Notes: generated by a model from the letters alone, not told the origin. A stretch of DNA of 64,000 bases from Thalassobacterium sedimentorum (GCF_031127905.1 NZ_JARXIC010000017.1:30217-94216); one strand, 5' to 3'. Positions 9,242-20,407 are shown, counted from the stretch's first letter. Made by a program: numbers and translations.

Positions 9242-10870
9242 ATGATCACGATTAATCAAGTCTCTCATAATTTCGGTAAGAAAGTACTCTTCAACCGAAT
9301 CAACAACGTCATCAACGCACACGACCGAATTGCCTTAGTCGGTTCTAATGGTTCAGGGAAGACCACCCTATTACGCATGCTCATGGGCGAAATTGATTGT
9401 GATAGTGGCAGCATCGATAAAGCGGACTACGTCAGTGTTGGCTACCTTCCCCAAGATGGTATCTCTGTTTCTGGAAAAACCCTATTTGCTGAAGCTCAAA
9501 GTGCATTTGGCGACATCTTAGAACTTCAGAAAAATCTGGAGAAAGCGGAAGAGGAGATGTTGGAAATGGATACCTCGACCGATGAGTATTACGATTTAAT
9601 CGACCTGATGGGAGAATGGGAGCAGCAACTCGAGGATCATGAACCTGCCAAAATGAAGTCACGAATTGAGCGCATCCTGCTAGGCATGGGCTTCAAAGAA
9701 AGCGACTTCGAGCGCGACACTGGCGAATTTTCAGGCGGTTGGCAAATGCGCATTGCCCTAGCCAAACTGCTCTTGCAAAACCCATCCCTGATCATTTTGG
9801 ACGAACCGACCAATCACCTGGACATCGTCTCCCAGCATTGGGTCGAGCAATACCTAAAGCATTACCAAGGAGCTTTAATCGTCATTTCTCACGACCGGGC
9901 CTTCCTAGACGAAGTCACCAATCGTACCTTAGAGCTTAAACTTGGTAATCTCACTAGCTTCAAAGGCAATTACAGTTACTATGTAGCCGAAAGCGAGAAA
10001 CGCCTCGAAACTCTTCGCAAAGCTTACGCCAATCAGCAAAAGGAAATCAAGGAGGTCAAAGATTGGATCAACCGCTTCCGCTCCAATGTGAAGAAAGCCA
10101 GCATGGTGCAAAGCCGAATCAAAGCACTTGAAAAGATGGAACTCATCACCATTCCCCGTGATGAGAAAAAGATGTTTTTCCGTTTCCCCAAAGCACCTCC
10201 AGCAAGCGCTAAGGTAATCACAATCAAAAATTTACATAAATCCTACGGAGACAATGTCATCTTTGATGGACTTGACTTACGTATCGACAAGGGAGATCGC
10301 ATCGCGGTCGTCGGGGTCAACGGTGCAGGTAAATCGACGCTTGCCCGTATTATGGCTGGGACAGAGCCCTATCAAAGTGGTGAAGTCGAGAAGGGCATTA
10401 ATACTGTACTAGGATATTTCGCCCAATCACAGGCCGATGAACTTGATCCTAATAATACGGTGTTGGAAGAAGTTGAAAAAGCAGCCATCGGAAACGACGA
10501 CGCCAACCCACGCGGTGCCCTCGGCGCCCTGCTCTTTTCAGGCGACGAAGCACTCAAAAAGACATCTGTGCTTTCAGGTGGTGAGAAAAATCGAGTCGCT
10601 TTAGCCAAAATGTTGATGCATCCGGCCAACTGCATGATTTTGGACGAACCGACCAATCACTTGGACATCAAGTCGAAGGAAGTGCTGCAAGAAGCCATCA
10701 ATCTTTATGAGGGCACCGTCATCCTAGTCAGTCACGACCGCGCCTTTCTTGATGGAGTCGTTAATAAGGTGCTGGAAGTCTCTCCAGGCAGCACCCGCAT
10801 GCTAACCTGCAACGTGTCCGAATACATTGAGCGCTTGGAACAAGAGACTGCAGAAAAGCTCAATCGCTAG
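9242..10870 (+). CDS. ABC-F family ATPase
   Basis: A 542-aa cytosolic protein with two ABC ATPase domains and no membrane segments. Domain 1 has Walker A G-S-N-G-S-G-K-T (34-41), signature F-S-G-G-W-Q and L-D-E-P-T-N-H-L-D. Domain 2 has Walker A G-V-N-G-A-G-K-S near residue 358, signature L-S-G-G-E-K and a second L-D-E-P-T-N-H-L-D. A charged helical linker (about 235-300) joins them. This is the ABC-F architecture of ribosome-associated translation factors (EttA, Uup, YbiT, YheS). The domain 1 signature looks most like the YbiT/Uup side, but the subfamily is uncertain. Confidence 0.93.
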   Translation: MITINQVSHNFGKKVLFNRINNVINAHDRIALVGSNGSGKTTLLRMLMGEIDCDSGSIDKADYVSVGYLPQDGISVSGKTLFAEAQSAFGDILELQKNLEKAEEEMLEMDTSTDEYYDLIDLMGEWEQQLEDHEPAKMKSRIERILLGMGFKESDFERDTGEFSGGWQMRIALAKLLLQNPSLIILDEPTNHLDIVSQHWVEQYLKHYQGALIVISHDRAFLDEVTNRTLELKLGNLTSFKGNYSYYVAESEKRLETLRKAYANQQKEIKEVKDWINRFRSNVKKASMVQSRIKALEKMELITIPRDEKKMFFRFPKAPPASAKVITIKNLHKSYGDNVIFDGLDLRIDKGDRIAVVGVNGAGKSTLARIMAGTEPYQSGEVEKGINTVLGYFAQSQADELDPNNTVLEEVEKAAIGNDDANPRGALGALLFSGDEALKKTSVLSGGEKNRVALAKMLMHPANCMILDEPTNHLDIKSKEVLQEAINLYEGTVILVSHDRAFLDGVVNKVLEVSPGSTRMLTCNVSEYIERLEQETAEKLNR

Positions 10871-11014
10871 CCGATTCTGCGAGGAATTGACTCGTGCTTC
10901 AGTAGTGATTCTGGCCATGCCTGTGTCTAATCCTCCACGCGTTTTAATTTATAAAGTCATTCTGGCTTTTCGGTAAAAATGCGTTAAATATAGGTATGGG
11001 GAGCCAGTCACGCG

Positions 11015-12136
11015 ATGAAATCAGAACCACAGCCTATAGCCCGGAAAGTCTTAATCGTCGATGATGAGCCTCAAAACTTAAAACTAGTGGGTGAAATACT
11101 GCGCCGGGCCAATATTTCATTCATTCTGGCACTCAATGGTCGCGAAGCACTGGAAGCAGTGCTCACCGAGCAACCCGATCTAATTCTACTGGATGTAATG
11201 ATGCCCGAATTAGATGGCTTTGATGTCTGCGCGAAACTAAAAAGCCTACCAGAAACAGCCAGCATCCCGGTCATTTTCTTGAGTGCAGCAAGTAGTCCAG
11301 CTGAAATAGTGAGCGGATTCACAGCTGGAGCAGTCGATTATATAAAAAAGCCATTTGTAAGAGAAGAACTCCTCGCACGTGTATTTACACACCTCAATTT
11401 GAGCGCGACCCAAAAGAAGATAAAGGCAGAGGCAGAGGCAAAAGCCGAACTGCTGGCACGTTTGGCACATGATATAAAAAATCCATCCGGAGCGATCAAA
11501 GGCCTGACCCAGTACATCGCTGAAGAGCTAAAATCCAGTCAGTATGAAAATTTGGAAGAAATGCTCTCAATGACTGAACTCATACGAGATTCAGCAGAGG
11601 GGATGAGCGACTTGGTCATCGGGATCCTGAACGAGGCCCAAGCAGATGCTGATGCAAGTCAGCGAGTAGTGACCGAAGCCATTCAAGTCATCGATGTGAT
11701 CGATTATCTACTCCAGCTCAACTACTTGCAGGCCAAAGAAAAGGATGTCCACTTGAAATTTAATAAAGCATTCACACCGGAGCTTGCGATCAGTCGCCGC
11801 ATCCTAGTTGAAATGTTTGATAATTTAATTAATAATGCGATCAAATATTCCAAGCCAGAAAGCACCGTACAAATTAGGCTGATTCATTCCTTAATACTCC
11901 CGCATGGTATGCGTTTTGAAGTTATCGATCAGGCGCAAACCATTGCTCCGGAGCGGCGTGCCACACTCTTTGAAGCTTTTGTGCGAGCAGACACCTCAGA
12001 ACTCAGCACCTCACAGTCACATGGTGTTGGCCTGTCCATTGTTCGGCGGCTGGTTACGATGAACAATGGGAAAGTGGGTGTCGAGCCGCGCGCGAATGAT
12101 GCCGGTAATCGGTTTTATATTGAACTGCCTCTCTAA
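11015..12136 (+). CDS. Histidine kinase with N-terminal receiver domain
   Basis: A 373-aa soluble signalling protein. The N-terminal receiver domain has the acidic pair D16-D17, phospho-acceptor D60 (L-L-D-V-M-M-P) and conserved lysine K111/K112. A charged coiled coil (about 134-148) leads to a HisKA region with H152 in H-D-I-K-N-P. The HATPase_c domain shows the N-box N-L-I-N-N-A-I-K near residue 273 and G-V-G-L-S-I-V. The REC-before-kinase order suggests a kinase switched by upstream phosphorelay. The large kinase gene starts 31 bases downstream, so the two may form one relay. Confidence 0.92.
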   Translation: MKSEPQPIARKVLIVDDEPQNLKLVGEILRRANISFILALNGREALEAVLTEQPDLILLDVMMPELDGFDVCAKLKSLPETASIPVIFLSAASSPAEIVSGFTAGAVDYIKKPFVREELLARVFTHLNLSATQKKIKAEAEAKAELLARLAHDIKNPSGAIKGLTQYIAEELKSSQYENLEEMLSMTELIRDSAEGMSDLVIGILNEAQADADASQRVVTEAIQVIDVIDYLLQLNYLQAKEKDVHLKFNKAFTPELAISRRILVEMFDNLINNAIKYSKPESTVQIRLIHSLILPHGMRFEVIDQAQTIAPERRATLFEAFVRADTSELSTSQSHGVGLSIVRRLVTMNNGKVGVEPRANDAGNRFYIELPL

Positions 12137-12166
12137 CCAAGTGAATCTAATGCTTTTCTTACTTCC

Positions 12167-15100
12167 GTGAGCATCGCTTCCATTTCTCTCTTCTGTCACC
12201 GATTCTATCGTTGCTTATGTGCTGGAGTCTTAATGGGAATGGCAATAACAGAGGCCGAAGTCGCAGCGCCCCCTCCCCTTGAAGACTATCTCATCAAAAA
12301 CCTCACGACCGATGAGGGACTTCCGATGGATCAGCTCAATTATATTGATGTATCGCAAGAAGGTTTTCTATGGATTGCATCTTTTGAGGGGCTAATACGT
12401 TACGACGGAGTCGATTTTGAGAATCTAAACTATCACGACTATCCACCATTGCGTGGAGGTGCATTTGATCTCTGTGTTGATGACGCAAATATTCTCTGGG
12501 CCTTCGACACTAACCACCGCTACTTACTTCGATATGCTCAGGGAAGCTTCCAGCACTGGAAAACAGACAAACTAACTGAAGTTGTTGATTATACACTATT
12601 TAAAGATTGGAAAGGTGATGTTGTATTACTCGCCGATAGTGAATTCTATAAAATCCAAGACAATCAGTTAAAGAAGCAAGCGATTCCGGGTCTGAAAGAC
12701 ATTTCTATTCATTACGCGATTTTTGCAGAAGATGGCAGCCTTTGGATCGCCGGCAAATCCAGCCAAATACATCACTTGGTGCAGGGGCAAATGACAGATT
12801 TTGATCCTAGAGATCTGGGAGCAAAATCTGGCCGCATCGTAGTGATGGAAACCGGCAACAATGGCTCAATTTGGGCCATATCAGCTGAAAATGATCTCTT
12901 ACATTATATAAATGACAAATGGCAGTTAATTCAGGACCCCGCGCTCCAGCAAGCCGGCCTCACACGCGCCATGCATAGTGAAGGCAACGGGACCCTGTGG
13001 ATTGGCACTCAAAATGGAATGTTTCGCTACAGCAGCGGCACTGTATCGAAACTCCCTAAGAGCATTCATCAGGACGACGATCAAGTATTCTCCATTGCAG
13101 CGACAGCTGACGGCAGTATCGCATACAGCACTTTCAACAACGGATTAAAGCTAATACAGAGACGTGTGTTTAAAACTTACACAGGGATGTATGGCTTCAA
13201 GTACGGTGTGGTTCGTTGTATCACTCCGATAAATAATACCCATTATTTAATCGGTAGCAGTAATGGTGTCAGTTGCATTAAACAAAACGAGCGAAATGTC
13301 GAAACAGTTTACCCGGAATTGAATGGCATTGATGTGACCGACATTGAAGTCATTTCTGACAATCATATTTTCTTCTCAACATACGGACAGGGGCTCTATG
13401 AGTACCATGACGGGGAAATGAGGCGCTATACACAGGAGAACGGATTGAGCTCAGATACTTTGTATCAATTAGAAAGTATGCCCGACGGTAAACTGGCGAT
13501 CGGTTCCTACAATGGACTCATGTTCTACGACGGAGATCAATTTGAATGGGCGATTAAAAATAGCGAGCTGCCTTCAGCACTCATACTCTCACTCTTTCAA
13601 GATAATGAAACACTCTGGCTGTCGATGGCATCCGGTGGTATCTATGCGTATAAAGCCGGCGAAGTCATTCCTGTCAGCCAAGGCACACAACTTGAATCAG
13701 CCACCGTATTTCACATCACTAAAGATACCGAAGGAACTCTCTGGGGGGGCTTTAGTGGTGGTATTTTCCGAATTAAAAATGGCCAAGTCCAAACATTTCA
13801 GCTGCCTGCCAATTTCCCTTACAGCAACATTTTTCACGTATGGCGCGATCGCTTTGAAAGCCTGTGGCTCACGACTAATACAGGACTCTATCGAGTGGGC
13901 CTGAATGATATCATCAGTCCCCAGCCCACCCAGGAATTTCGCTTTCAGAGCTACTATAAAGCCGATGGTCTCCCTTCAAATAACATTACCGCCCTGTCTG
14001 AAGTGTATACGAGTCAAGACACATTATGGGTCCCCTTTAGTGGTGGGGTGGTTGAACTCGACCCCATGCGCCTGCATAATAATCATTTCACGCCAACGCT
14101 CTTAATCGATCATGTCAGAGTCAATGGAATCGAAGTATCGCCGCACAATCTCAGCAATAATATAACTCTAGAATTTGCACCCGACCTGCGTAACCTACGT
14201 ATCGGCTATACAGCTCCTCTCTTTCAAGGAGGTGAGGATGCCATCTTCCGTTATCGCCTAAAAGGTTTCGAAGAATGGCAGGAAAGTTCTCAGCGTGAAG
14301 CGGTTTACAGCAGTCTTCCTCCGGGACACTATACCTTTGAAGTCACCTGCCTGACGGACCCCAATGCCTCAGAGCTCACCACTCAGCGCGCTCACTTCAG
14401 TTTTGAAATACTGCCCCACTTTCACCAAACACTTTGGTTTTATAGTTTGATCGCAGGTATTTTTCTATTAGCCGCCTATTTAATACACAATCTACGCATC
14501 GAATCCACACGTCGACATAATGAACAGCTGGAATCACTGGTCGCACAGCGCACACAAGAACTCAAGCATCGCAGCGAAGAACTTTTAATGGCCAAAGAAC
14601 ACGCAGAATCGGCCAACCGTCTTAAAAGTGAATTTACGGCTAACATCAGTCATGAAATTCGAACTCCCATGAATTCGATAATTGGTTTCACTGACATCCT
14701 GCGTGCCGAACTTAAAGATCCTCCCCATCAGGACTATCTCAATATAGTTTATAAATCAGCCAGCATGCTCATGGCCATGATCAACGATCTACTTGATCTG
14801 TCCAAAATAGAAGCCAATAAGCTAAAAATGCATCCAGAGGCCTCAAACCTAGTCAAGGAATGCAATGAAACAATTCAAATGCTCAGTCCTAAATGGAAGC
14901 AAAAAGGCCTGATTCTCTCATTCCAATCAACACCCGACTTCCCGCAACATTTATTAATAGATGTGACACGCTTTCGACAAGTCTTGCTAAACCTAATCGG
15001 CAATGCGATCAAATTCACCGACCATGGGACAATTGACATTGAGTTAAAATCCACTCGCGCTTCAAAGACTCACGCAAGCATTTCCTTACAAGTCAGGGAT

Positions 15101-15706
15101 TCTGGAATCGGCATTCCTCCAGAAATGCAGACACGTATTTTCAATGCTTTTGAACAGGCAAATAGAGATTATACCCGCAATGGCACAGGCTCGGGGCTAG
15201 GTCTAGCCATCTCACAAAGGCTGGTTGAAATGATGAATGGAAGCATTTCACTCGCCAGCGAGGAAGGACGCGGCAGCAGCTTCACAATCGAACTGCCCAA
15301 TTTAGTGATCTGTAACAAAGCAACCGCCCCCAACGTTGCCGTGCAAGCGAGTGAGACGCTGACGCCCGAAGCTTCGACGGTGCTGACTAAAATAAACTCA
15401 CAGTGGTTACAAAAAGTCATATGCCCACAAAGATTAGGAAAACAGGACTACGAATTCCTCATCCACACATTACAGAACCAGCTAATGCCTGCACTGACAA
15501 AAATGGACAGCGAGCAATTACTCGCTGCCATTCATGCCATTCAAACGATAAATCAAACGCACAGCCTCGATGAACTCGATGCACTCTGCCATTTGGTTAG
15601 TGAATATGGTGAACGGATCGATATTTCAGGCAGTCGCCATCTGCGTAATATATTGGCCGAAACCATTCAACAGCAGACAGACGCACTGCGCGCACGCCCA
15701 TCCTAA
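12167..15706 (+). CDS. reg_prop/Y_Y_Y sensor histidine kinase
   Basis: A 1179-aa membrane sensor. From a GTG start it has a signal sequence (to about residue 33), a periplasmic double beta-propeller of reg_prop repeats (about 45-640, many W-I-A and G-L-x-x-Y-D units), a Y_Y_Y domain (about 660-745), one membrane segment (about 755-775), HisKA with H829 in N-I-S-H-E-I-R-T-P, and HATPase_c (about 930-1045). There is no receiver or AraC-type output domain, unlike the Bacteroides hybrid systems. The final ~130 residues form a helical tail of the kind that usually follows a receiver. Ligands of such propellers are typically oligosaccharides, which is inference here. Confidence 0.92.
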   Translation: MSIASISLFCHRFYRCLCAGVLMGMAITEAEVAAPPPLEDYLIKNLTTDEGLPMDQLNYIDVSQEGFLWIASFEGLIRYDGVDFENLNYHDYPPLRGGAFDLCVDDANILWAFDTNHRYLLRYAQGSFQHWKTDKLTEVVDYTLFKDWKGDVVLLADSEFYKIQDNQLKKQAIPGLKDISIHYAIFAEDGSLWIAGKSSQIHHLVQGQMTDFDPRDLGAKSGRIVVMETGNNGSIWAISAENDLLHYINDKWQLIQDPALQQAGLTRAMHSEGNGTLWIGTQNGMFRYSSGTVSKLPKSIHQDDDQVFSIAATADGSIAYSTFNNGLKLIQRRVFKTYTGMYGFKYGVVRCITPINNTHYLIGSSNGVSCIKQNERNVETVYPELNGIDVTDIEVISDNHIFFSTYGQGLYEYHDGEMRRYTQENGLSSDTLYQLESMPDGKLAIGSYNGLMFYDGDQFEWAIKNSELPSALILSLFQDNETLWLSMASGGIYAYKAGEVIPVSQGTQLESATVFHITKDTEGTLWGGFSGGIFRIKNGQVQTFQLPANFPYSNIFHVWRDRFESLWLTTNTGLYRVGLNDIISPQPTQEFRFQSYYKADGLPSNNITALSEVYTSQDTLWVPFSGGVVELDPMRLHNNHFTPTLLIDHVRVNGIEVSPHNLSNNITLEFAPDLRNLRIGYTAPLFQGGEDAIFRYRLKGFEEWQESSQREAVYSSLPPGHYTFEVTCLTDPNASELTTQRAHFSFEILPHFHQTLWFYSLIAGIFLLAAYLIHNLRIESTRRHNEQLESLVAQRTQELKHRSEELLMAKEHAESANRLKSEFTANISHEIRTPMNSIIGFTDILRAELKDPPHQDYLNIVYKSASMLMAMINDLLDLSKIEANKLKMHPEASNLVKECNETIQMLSPKWKQKGLILSFQSTPDFPQHLLIDVTRFRQVLLNLIGNAIKFTDHGTIDIELKSTRASKTHASISLQVRDSGIGIPPEMQTRIFNAFEQANRDYTRNGTGSGLGLAISQRLVEMMNGSISLASEEGRGSSFTIELPNLVICNKATAPNVAVQASETLTPEASTVLTKINSQWLQKVICPQRLGKQDYEFLIHTLQNQLMPALTKMDSEQLLAAIHAIQTINQTHSLDELDALCHLVSEYGERIDISGSRHLRNILAETIQQQTDALRARPS

Positions 15707-16801
15707 TCAAACTGATTCACACGTGAATTCCGCCAAGCTCCAGCCCTGCTCTCCACATTCCTGAGCAATCTCATTAAAGGCCTGAATCTCTGCTTCGGAA
15801 AAAAGTAAGCCCCCCGCCTTCACAACACGTTCCGCCCAACGTGCTTCAAGTTGTCCTGGCAATAAACAGTTCTCATTACCATGTCCGAGAATGTCCTCAA
15901 TCACAGCCTTCACATTCCCAGCCTGATCGCGCCCCTGCGCGAATGCTCCTCCATTGATCGCATCGGGATGAATCACCTGGAAATAGAACGCGGGTGTACG
16001 CTTCTCTCCTGCAGGAATTTCCCGGCTACGCAGAGTAGGCAGACTTCCGCCGATAAAGGCCCCCACAATCTCATTAATCAGACTCAAGCCATAGCCTTTA
16101 TGCGCTCCAAATGGGACAAGCGCTTTCACTAAATTCGCATCGGTAGTTGGGTTGCCCTCAGCATCGACTGCCGCATTCGCTGGCAGCGGCGTGCCCTCGC
16201 GTTGAAACTGCTGCACACGCCCCATCGCAATCACAGAAGTCGCCCAGTCGATAACAATAGGAAAGCCAACAGCATCGGTCGTGGGAAAGCCCCAACTGTG
16301 AGGGTTCGTACCTAATGTGGGATACTTTCCCATAAATGGCACCACTTCTGCCAGCGCAGCTGTGCAGTTAGTATATGCAATGTAACCACGCTTGGCAGCT
16401 TCCATTACATATCCGCCGCCCCATAAATAGTGGAATGCATTGTCCACCGAAACCTGGCCAATACCATATTCATCCGCCAACTCACAAGCGCGGTCGATCG
16501 CCTCATATGCAGTGGCCTGCCCCAACTTCTTGTTGGCGTTCCAAATTTCGCTCGCCGCGAAGCGACACGGTAACTTCTCGACTTCCACCGCTGGTGTGCA
16601 TCCCCCTGTAGCACTTCCAAACAAATGATCTAAGTGGAGTGCCTTGATCGCATTGTGCGTACGAATACCATGATGCGAGGCAAAAGCAGAAAAACGAGCC
16701 GCTTGCGCAGCTTCATCCTCCGTATAACCGCGGTGCTGATATGCAGCTGAGACAAGCGCATCGTGTTTCTGTTGTGGTACAATATAAAATTTTTCAGACA
16801 T
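15707..16801 (-). CDS. Ldh2/YiaK-family malate/L-lactate-type dehydrogenase
   Basis: A 364-aa NAD(P)-dependent oxidoreductase of the malate/L-lactate dehydrogenase type 2 family, distinct from classical Rossmann LDH. Family marks include S-H-H-G-I-R-T-H in the N-terminal region (catalytic-type His), P-T-L-G-T-N-P-H near the middle and F-G-A-H-K-G-Y-G-L in the C-terminal half. Known members reduce 2-keto acids such as 2,3-diketo-L-gulonate, oxidise ureidoglycolate, or act on sulfolactate. It is the last gene of a minus-strand run with a D-2-hydroxyacid dehydrogenase, uronate isomerase and an SDR, so a sugar-acid substrate is likely. Confidence 0.88.
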   Translation of the reverse strand: MSEKFYIVPQQKHDALVSAAYQHRGYTEDEAAQAARFSAFASHHGIRTHNAIKALHLDHLFGSATGGCTPAVEVEKLPCRFAASEIWNANKKLGQATAYEAIDRACELADEYGIGQVSVDNAFHYLWGGGYVMEAAKRGYIAYTNCTAALAEVVPFMGKYPTLGTNPHSWGFPTTDAVGFPIVIDWATSVIAMGRVQQFQREGTPLPANAAVDAEGNPTTDANLVKALVPFGAHKGYGLSLINEIVGAFIGGSLPTLRSREIPAGEKRTPAFYFQVIHPDAINGGAFAQGRDQAGNVKAVIEDILGHGNENCLLPGQLEARWAERVVKAGGLLFSEAEIQAFNEIAQECGEQGWSLAEFTCESV

Positions 16802-16870
16802 ACTTAAATGTGATAAGAGTAAGGGAAAGATATAACAGGTGTTAAGAGAACGAACGGATCTTTAAAATAA

Positions 16871-17848
16871 TTAAATTAATGCAGCTGGCGGTTGCACATC
16901 ATTGACTTGCGCAAGGGCTTTCTCTCCCTTGAGCAGGTTAACCAAATTTTGAGTCGCCATACCTGCTTGACGCTGAACACTCTCATATGTGCGTGAACCT
17001 ACGTGCGGGGTGATAATACAATTTTTAGCACCAAGAAGTGGATGGTCCGCGGGAGGTGGCTCTTGATCCAAAACATCCGCTCCATAACCACCTAGTTTGC
17101 CGCTCTCGAGTGCCGCCGCGATATCAGCCGTATCCGTCAACTCACCACGCCCACAATTAATCAGAATGGCTCCGTCTTTCATGTTCTTGATCGTTGACGC
17201 ACAAATCATGTCGCGCGTCTCCTCAGTCAGATTGGTATGCAAGGACACGATATCACTTTGCCGTAACAACTGAGTAACTCCATCCGCACGAACAACATTC
17301 TGCTCTTTGGCAAATTGCTCTGGCCAGTATAAATCATAGCCAACACATTGCATTCCAAAGGCATTCGCACGAATCACAACTTCACGCCCAATACGGCCCA
17401 AACCGATAATCCCGATGGTCTTACCCATAATTTCGTGACCAGTCATCCGTTTCCACTGTCCAGATGCGGTGGCATTGGCCTGTTCCATCAGATTTTTGTT
17501 CAGTGCCAGCAATAACATGAACACATGCTCCGCGACTGTAGTATGATTTACGCCCGGACAAAAACTAACCGGAATGTTCTTTTCCGTGGCATATTTCACA
17601 TCAATTTTATCTACACCGATGCCATATTTAGCTATAATCTTAAGCTTAGGCAGAGACTTATCGATCACCGCCTGGCTAATCTCATCATCACCACAGAGAA
17701 AGGCATCAAAATCACCAGCAAGCTCTAACATACGAGCCTCCGAAAGTGGCCCTCGTTCACGGACAATTTCAGCGCCTGTACTTTCAAGTAATGCATGATG
17801 ATCGCCGGGACAATCTTGATACGAAGTAGTGGTCAGTAGGATTTTCAT
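16871..17848 (-). CDS. D-2-hydroxyacid dehydrogenase (phosphoglycerate dehydrogenase-like)
   Basis: A 325-aa NAD-dependent dehydrogenase. The Rossmann motif G-L-G-R-I-G is at residues 149-154, and the catalytic triad of the family is present: R234 (N-C-G-R-G-E-L), E263 (D-Q-E-P-P) and H282 (T-P-H-V-G). There is no C-terminal ACT domain, so it is unlikely to be the regulated SerA. It lies between the Ldh2-type gene and uxaC in the same direction and probably interconverts a 2-keto acid and D-2-hydroxy acid in sugar-acid catabolism. Exact substrate unknown. Confidence 0.88.
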   Translation of the reverse strand: MKILLTTTSYQDCPGDHHALLESTGAEIVRERGPLSEARMLELAGDFDAFLCGDDEISQAVIDKSLPKLKIIAKYGIGVDKIDVKYATEKNIPVSFCPGVNHTTVAEHVFMLLLALNKNLMEQANATASGQWKRMTGHEIMGKTIGIIGLGRIGREVVIRANAFGMQCVGYDLYWPEQFAKEQNVVRADGVTQLLRQSDIVSLHTNLTEETRDMICASTIKNMKDGAILINCGRGELTDTADIAAALESGKLGGYGADVLDQEPPPADHPLLGAKNCIITPHVGSRTYESVQRQAGMATQNLVNLLKGEKALAQVNDVQPPAALI

Positions 17849-17972
17849 AATTTATATATCTGGAGCTCCCAACGATAGAACACTCGAAATTAAATCGATA
17901 GTCTGTGTCTAGGCCAGATGCAGTTATTGGAAGTTAGTTTTTGAAAGGATGTTCGACATCCGCATGAATGTG

Positions 17973-19376
17973 CTAGACGCCAGGAAAATTAAAATAGTTC
18001 TTAGCATTGCCGTAACATATATCGGCAACCAGTTTATCGAGCAGTTCCGAATCATCAGGAATCAGGCCAGCTTCGACATCCACACCGATAATGGAACAAA
18101 CAAGACGGCGGAAATATTCATGACGTGGGAAGCTCAAAAAACTTCGTGAATCAGTCAACATCCCCACGAATTTACTGAGCAAGCCCACACTCGATAAGAC
18201 ATCAATCTGGGTGCGCATACCATCCAGTGTATCCACATGCCACCAGCCTGAACCAAGCTGCATTTTGCCAGCCGTCTGACCATCTTGATAGCTTCCCATC
18301 AAGGTTGCGAGTGGGTATAGTTCGGCTGGATTTAAATGATAGAAAATACATTTCGGCATCGCATCCTCAGTCGCCACGCTATCTAGAAAGCCCGCGAGGC
18401 GACGGATGATCGGCTCATCGAACATCGAATCGTACCCTGTATCCGGCCCCAGCTTCTTGAACATGAGCCCATTAGTATTACGAATCGCGCCAAGGTGAAA
18501 CTGCATCGTCCAACCACGTGCCGCATTCCAACGCGCAACATATTGCATCAAATATGTCATCCATTGGTCAGATTCCTCAGCGGAGGGCGCTTCACCGGCG
18601 CGTAGTTTTTTAAAGATCACTTCGGCCTGCTCTGCGCTACAAGGGCTGAAAGGACAGTATTCCAACCCATGATCAGTCAAACGACAGCCTGCTGCATGGA
18701 AATAATCATGCCGCGCTTTGAGAGCAGCGACAAAATCACTCGCCGAATTCAGCGACCTGTCACACACAGCTGCCAGTTGATCAGTCCACACGTTCCAAGC
18801 CTGCACATTGACAGTAATCATCGCCTTATCTGGGCGATATGTAGGAAACATCTTGGTCTTCAACTCCCCTGCATTATGCGCAGTGTGATGCTCCAGTGAA
18901 TCAATTGGATCATCCGTGGTACCAATCGCACGTATGTCGAATTGCTCACAGATATTGTGCACATTAAAACTATCTTCCGCCAGTTTGGCATTCGCCAACT
19001 CCCAGATCTCGTCGGCCGTCTTCGGCCCCAATACTAGATCTGTATCAAAATAGCGCTTGAGCTCTAAATGCGCCCAATGATGCAAGGGATTACGCACGGT
19101 ATCGGGCATGGTTCGTGCCCACGCATCAAATTTCTCCTTAGGTGATGCATCGCCGGTGATAAACGCTTCCGAAATCCCTGCGGCTCGCATGGCACGCCAC
19201 TTATAGTGATCGCCCCCTAACCAAACTTGAGCCAGATCAGGAAAACGTGCATTCCCAGCAATATCCTCCGGCGGCAGGTGACAATGATAGTCCATGATGG
19301 GCTGCTCCGCAGCCACTTCGTGATACAGACGCTGTGCTGTTTTATTGGGAAGAAGGAAATTTTCGTGCAAGTACAT
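17973..19376 (-). CDS. uxaC: Uronate isomerase
   Basis: A 467-aa amidohydrolase-superfamily enzyme that converts D-glucuronate to D-fructuronate or D-galacturonate to D-tagaturonate. The N-terminus M-Y-L-H-E-N-F-L-L and the early metal motif Y-H-C-H-L-P-P-E are typical. G-G-D-H-Y-K-W-R-A-M-R and the C-terminal L-T-D-S-R-S-F-L-S-F-P-R-H-E-Y-F-R-R are family hallmarks, and the length matches UxaC. It is placed after the SDR gene in the same orientation. No UxuA, KdgK or KdgA lies nearby. Confidence 0.96.
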   Translation of the reverse strand: MYLHENFLLPNKTAQRLYHEVAAEQPIMDYHCHLPPEDIAGNARFPDLAQVWLGGDHYKWRAMRAAGISEAFITGDASPKEKFDAWARTMPDTVRNPLHHWAHLELKRYFDTDLVLGPKTADEIWELANAKLAEDSFNVHNICEQFDIRAIGTTDDPIDSLEHHTAHNAGELKTKMFPTYRPDKAMITVNVQAWNVWTDQLAAVCDRSLNSASDFVAALKARHDYFHAAGCRLTDHGLEYCPFSPCSAEQAEVIFKKLRAGEAPSAEESDQWMTYLMQYVARWNAARGWTMQFHLGAIRNTNGLMFKKLGPDTGYDSMFDEPIIRRLAGFLDSVATEDAMPKCIFYHLNPAELYPLATLMGSYQDGQTAGKMQLGSGWWHVDTLDGMRTQIDVLSSVGLLSKFVGMLTDSRSFLSFPRHEYFRRLVCSIIGVDVEAGLIPDDSELLDKLVADICYGNAKNYFNFPGV

Positions 19377-19457
19377 AAATGATATAAGTGGATCAATGAG
19401 ACTGGTCTATTTTTGACTAGCTAGTTGAAACGGAAACAAGCGGCATCCAATTCGAGC

Positions 19458-20246
19458 CTAAATCGTCATAGAGGCATAGCCACCATCAACAACGATCTCA
19501 GAACCATTCATAAAGCTGCCAGCATCACTGGCCAGCAACAAAGTCGCTCCAATCAATTCCTGCGCCTCGCCAAAGCGTTTGGCGGGCGTATGCCCCATAA
19601 TTGATGACACACGCTCAGGCGTCAGCACTTTCTTATTTTGCTCTGCAGGAAAAAAGCCAGGGACAATAGTATTAACCCGCACTTTATATGGTGCCCACTC
19701 ACGCGCGAGGTTCTTGGACAAATTATGCACAGCCGCCTTAGTCGCAGAATAGGTAAACACGCGTGAGAGTGGAATAATCCCACTCATCGAACCAATATTA
19801 ATCATACTACCGCCCTCACCGCGCTCCAGCATGTACTTACCGAATACCTGTGATGCAAACAGCACGGCCTTCAGATTGGTGTCCAAAATACTATCAAATT
19901 CCGCCTCCTCGATATCCAAAACAGGTGTCGGCGAATTGACACCTGCACCATTGACCAAAATATCAATCTGCCCTGATTTTTCCAACACTCGATCCAATAA
20001 AGCTTGTATCGATGCCTTCGAGTTCACATCCACCTTTTCAAAGTAAGCCCGGCCCCCGGCTGCTTCAATTTTGGCCAATCGCGCTGCAGCTTTTTCTTCA
20101 CTGCGACCAACCAGAACTGTTTCTGCGCCTGCAGCAGCAAGCCCTTCGGCCATCGCTCCACAGAGCTCGCCAGTGCCGCCAATAACAACGGCCACTTTTT
20201 GTTTCAGTCCAAAGAGAGTATCTAGGTAATTTTCGGGATTCGACAT
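19458..20246 (-). CDS. SDR oxidoreductase, probable hexuronate/mannonate dehydrogenase
   Basis: A 262-aa short-chain dehydrogenase. It has the cofactor motif G-G-T-G-E-L-C-G (23-30), N-G-A-G (99-102), and catalytic S153, Y166 and K170 (Y-S-A-T-K). The C-terminus D-G-G-Y-A-S-M-T-I is typical of gluconate 5-dehydrogenase/KduD-like SDRs. As first gene of the uronate run, directly upstream of uxaC, it may reduce fructuronate to mannonate in place of the long-chain UxuB; that role is inference. It is divergent from an AraC regulator across a 161-base intergenic region that likely holds both promoters. Confidence 0.88.
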   Translation of the reverse strand: MSNPENYLDTLFGLKQKVAVVIGGTGELCGAMAEGLAAAGAETVLVGRSEEKAAARLAKIEAAGGRAYFEKVDVNSKASIQALLDRVLEKSGQIDILVNGAGVNSPTPVLDIEEAEFDSILDTNLKAVLFASQVFGKYMLERGEGGSMINIGSMSGIIPLSRVFTYSATKAAVHNLSKNLAREWAPYKVRVNTIVPGFFPAEQNKKVLTPERVSSIMGHTPAKRFGEAQELIGATLLLASDAGSFMNGSEIVVDGGYASMTI

Positions 20247-20407
20247 CCCAGCAGAATAGCAGAATCACCCTGTAATTAAAATGGATTGCTCTCTCATAAA
20301 TTTGCACTATTTCCTCATACTGAACTTCAATTAATTTTGCTCACGCCACCTACAGTCAGAATCGAAAAGATAGTCGTCCTAGTCACAGCATTAAAAAGAA
20401 ACAAACA

